Shown here: positions 61,377-64,000 of the stretch, in pieces
How positions within the stretch are numbered: the stretch's first letter is position 1
How the letters are laid out: each line of letters starts with the position of its first letter
Source of the DNA: Telmatactis stephensoni
Taxonomy: Eukaryota > Cnidaria > Anthozoa > Actiniaria > Isophelliidae
Direction: 5' to 3'
DNA length: 64,000 nucleotides
Assembly (NCBI GenBank): GCA_029948255.1
Contig: JALIZF010001874.1
Span: 310,001-374,000 of the forward strand
Notes under the pieces: generated by a model
Databases searched by the model: none
Seen by the model: the letters and a program-made list of their open reading frames with translations, nothing else
Told to the model about the DNA's origin: nothing
Program-made: the position numbers and the translations under genes

Positions 61377-61640
61377 GCAAGGATAGCAAAGTTGGTAGTG
61401 CACGGCCTTCGATGCAAGAGGTCCGAGTTTGATTCCCAGTGATCTCGTTTGCTTGTTTTGACTTCTTTCCTTTCCGTGTAGCTTTAATAAGCTTCAAATA
61501 CCCTTAAAACGGAGCACTGATGGAGACAGGGGGCTGAACGCTCTATACATGAGCCCCTGGCACGGGAGGATTGGCCAACCACTCCCCGTGCTTGACTTCG
61601 AAGTAAAATAAATTGCCTTTGCCTTTTTTTTTTTTTTTTT
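61377..61640 (+). repeat. tRNA-derived SINE, copy 2
   Basis: A box TAGCAAAGTTGGTAGTG and B box GAGTTTGATTCCC, then the body AAATACCCTTAAAACGGAGC shared with copy 1; ends AAATAAATTGCCTTTGCC before a T-run. Confidence 0.75.
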
Positions 61641-62814
61641 GCTTTTACCTTTTAAAAAACAATTGGATTATATTTTGACTGACGTCAGTAAACGCTTACC
61701 TTAACAGAACGTCTAGCAAGAAATGCTACTAGGTAAACAATGAAAGACTATAACATATATTGGAATTCAAAGACGTTAAATATTCATGGTATATCGATTT
61801 TTTACTTAGGTGGTCACTTTCATTTCACTTTTCACTTAGGTGGTCCAGGTGAGTGAGCTGTCAAAAGTCATAGTTGAAGCGAGTGGTCACCAGTGAGTTG
61901 ACCTCATAAATGGGCGGACGATGATTATTTTTCTTCTTTTCCTCAAAAATCACAGGTTTTTACAACTGATAAATCAATTCGGAATGTATAGATAAAAATA
62001 CAATATACAAATAAAACATGCAGCTGCAGTTATTTCTCTTCAGGCTACAGAAACGTTTGCAAGGCATGTGTATAAAGATTTTATCAAAGGAGACTAGCGA
62101 ATGAACTAGTTTGGGCTGCGCAGGTGGTATAAGAATATAACAAGGGACGAATGGAAATTTGTGACACCATAAAAAGGATAACTTACTGACGTTTCGAGCC
62201 TTAGTCCTTTGTCGGAGTAAAAGCTGACATTTTAAAGATTTTATATTTGGCATCTAATACTTGATCACCTAAGGTCCTCTGTACCGCTTTGCAAAATGAA
62301 ATCACGCAAAATATTTGGTCTTTTCACTTGTCACGAACAATTAAAACATCTCTTTCACGTTCACAAAAAAAAAAAAAAAAAAAAAAAAAATCAAAAGCTG
62401 CTTTTACGTGGACGCAAAAATATTTTAGACCTTAAATCACGTTTCACATCAAAATAACCCAGCCATTCACGTTTCACGCAAATTAAAAGGTATAGGGGAT
62501 CCTGTTCACCAAAACGACAAACGAACAAAATAAATTAACGTGTATAATCCAAAAACTCTGATCTGGGCCAACGTTAAATATCATGAAATATTTAATACAT
62601 GAATATATATTATAGTTATTTTATGGTAAAGTAGTTGTGAAATGCCGTCAAAATGTTGATGTTTTGTAAGCGATTCAAAATAAATATAAACGAATGAAAA
62701 TTTAAATGTTATTCAACAGTATTACGATAGTAAAACGGACCATAAGGTAATCTTATATTAAGAGTTTCCACTAAGACGCTTTACCTGTAAATAGTCAATG
62801 TTACATTATTAATG

Positions 62815-63010
62815 ACATATATGGTTCTCAAGAACGGTAACTTTATCAATTAACATTCAACCCGTTATGTTAAAGGGTGGTCTTGTTGTTTTAATGTCAA
62901 GTGAAGTACCAGAACGTACTAGAACTGCTAGCTGATCGAGGTGTAAAATCGAGCAATTATCCGTACGGCATGGAAGCAGAGTAACCGATTTTATAAACGT
63001 TACATCATGC
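62815..63010. repeat. Duplicated segment, copy 2
   Basis: Matches 55070-55260 (3' flank of paralogue B) in the same orientation. Rest of 61.7-63.6 kb shows no gene. Confidence 0.65.
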
Positions 63011-63605
63011 TCAACCATTTTAAGGTTGTGAAAGATAACGTTGTAATTTTATGTGTAGACAGAAATTATCACGTGATCGCCCATCAGTTATGATGTCTTT
63101 ACGCCGCTGGCACTACTTAGACCATGATTTCTGACAGCAAAACACCTGGGCCACCATTGCACGAGGTCAGCAAAACATTGAAGAAAAATCATGAATCTTT
63201 GATTCAGTCACCTAGCGAGTCAAATACGTTTAGTTTGTCATCACCTTATTATAGTTTTTGTAAATCACAGGAAAAGTAAGCGGTGAGTTTATTTTCTTAG
63301 TTAAACACTGCACATATGCAAATCTGAAATGAGGCGCAACCGAAGACAGGATCTGTACAGGCTACTGTAGATTCTATACGGCCGGGATGAAGTTAAATTG
63401 ATAAAATACACCTAATTAAATTATAAAACCTTTTGGCGCCAATTGCATTCTGAAATACGCGGGGTTTGAGAGCTCTGTCGTTGGCTGTGGAAATATTACC
63501 GACGATATGATTGTTGGTGATCGACTGGCTTTCAGTTTAGACTTCAGCTTTATTTTGGTATATACAGTACATTAAATCGCCGGGGGGGGGACTCCATTGT
63601 AAAAG

Positions 63606-63941
63606 GATCGGGTATGCTCGTCGTATCTCTTAGGGGTAAAAATCAGCGATTTGGTATCTTGTAGGGTGTTAAAATTGAAGTTTAGAGTTTTAGCATTTCC
63701 TGGTCTCTCTTAGGGTATCAAAAGAGCCCATCGCTTGCTTATTATCTTGTTCTCAAATGGAAGAAATTTGCCTAACAAAAGCGTGTCGACCGTTCAATTT
63801 TATGTTCATCATCATAATGTTCATTAGCTTGTTATTACTGGTATCTCTTAGGGGTTAAAAAATCGTCCGGCCACGCCCATTTTAAAAGACTTTCGGTATC
63901 TTTTAGGGGTATTTTTAAAAATTTCCAACGAGCATAACCAT
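63606..63941. repeat. Inverted-repeat element R5
   Basis: GGGTATGCTCGTCGTATCTC at the left; AATTTCCAACGAGCATAACC at the right; interior TCTTAGGGGTAAAAAT and TATCTTTTAGGGG blocks as in the copy at 34884. Confidence 0.7.
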
Positions 63942-64000
63942 TGAAACGAATAGTGCCTGTGTGGCTGAAAAGTTATATGAATTGAGCCTGTGAGGTCTGT

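Overview
The window reads as AT-rich, intron-rich animal nuclear DNA packed with short inverted-repeat transposons, SINEs and tandem repeats. Two genes can be identified by reading short exons with matching splice phases: a Bicaudal-C (BICC1) homologue and the RNA polymerase III subunit RPC4 (POLR3D). Both are animal-type and keep many introns. Together with the repeat texture, this suggests a non-bilaterian animal, most likely an anthozoan cnidarian such as a coral. The species-level guess is inference. No bacterial genes, CRISPR array, rRNA or intact tRNA gene was seen.

Layout: every supported gene is on the minus strand. From left to right: (1) 666-17500, BICC1, with 23 coding exons read here (721 codons); the C-terminal SAM domain is expected beyond the left edge. 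(2) 17.5-34.6 kb, a long repeat-rich stretch with one tentative two-exon gene start near 28.7-29.1 kb and a 1.73-kb near-perfect palindrome flanked by TTAA at 32046-33787. (3) 34641-43968, POLR3D, complete with 13 coding exons and 402 residues. Its introns hold several inverted-repeat elements, two of them almost touching splice donors. (4) 46308-49451 and 56394-59429, two large secreted paralogues of about 1,010-1,047 residues, each with its whole coding region in one exon behind a probable leader intron. I do not recognise this family. (5) 59.6-64 kb, repeats only, including a segment that echoes the 3' flank of the second paralogue and may point to a third copy beyond the right edge.

BICC1 (RNA binding and translational control) and POLR3D (small-RNA transcription) are unrelated housekeeping or developmental genes; nothing links them functionally. 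The most likely undescribed item is the pair of secreted paralogues: signal peptide, long mostly helical body with a hydrophobic central stretch, conserved C-terminal region, basic linker and a terminal four-cysteine motif. The other notable theme is the density of small transposons and how they sit against exon borders and polyadenylation sites.
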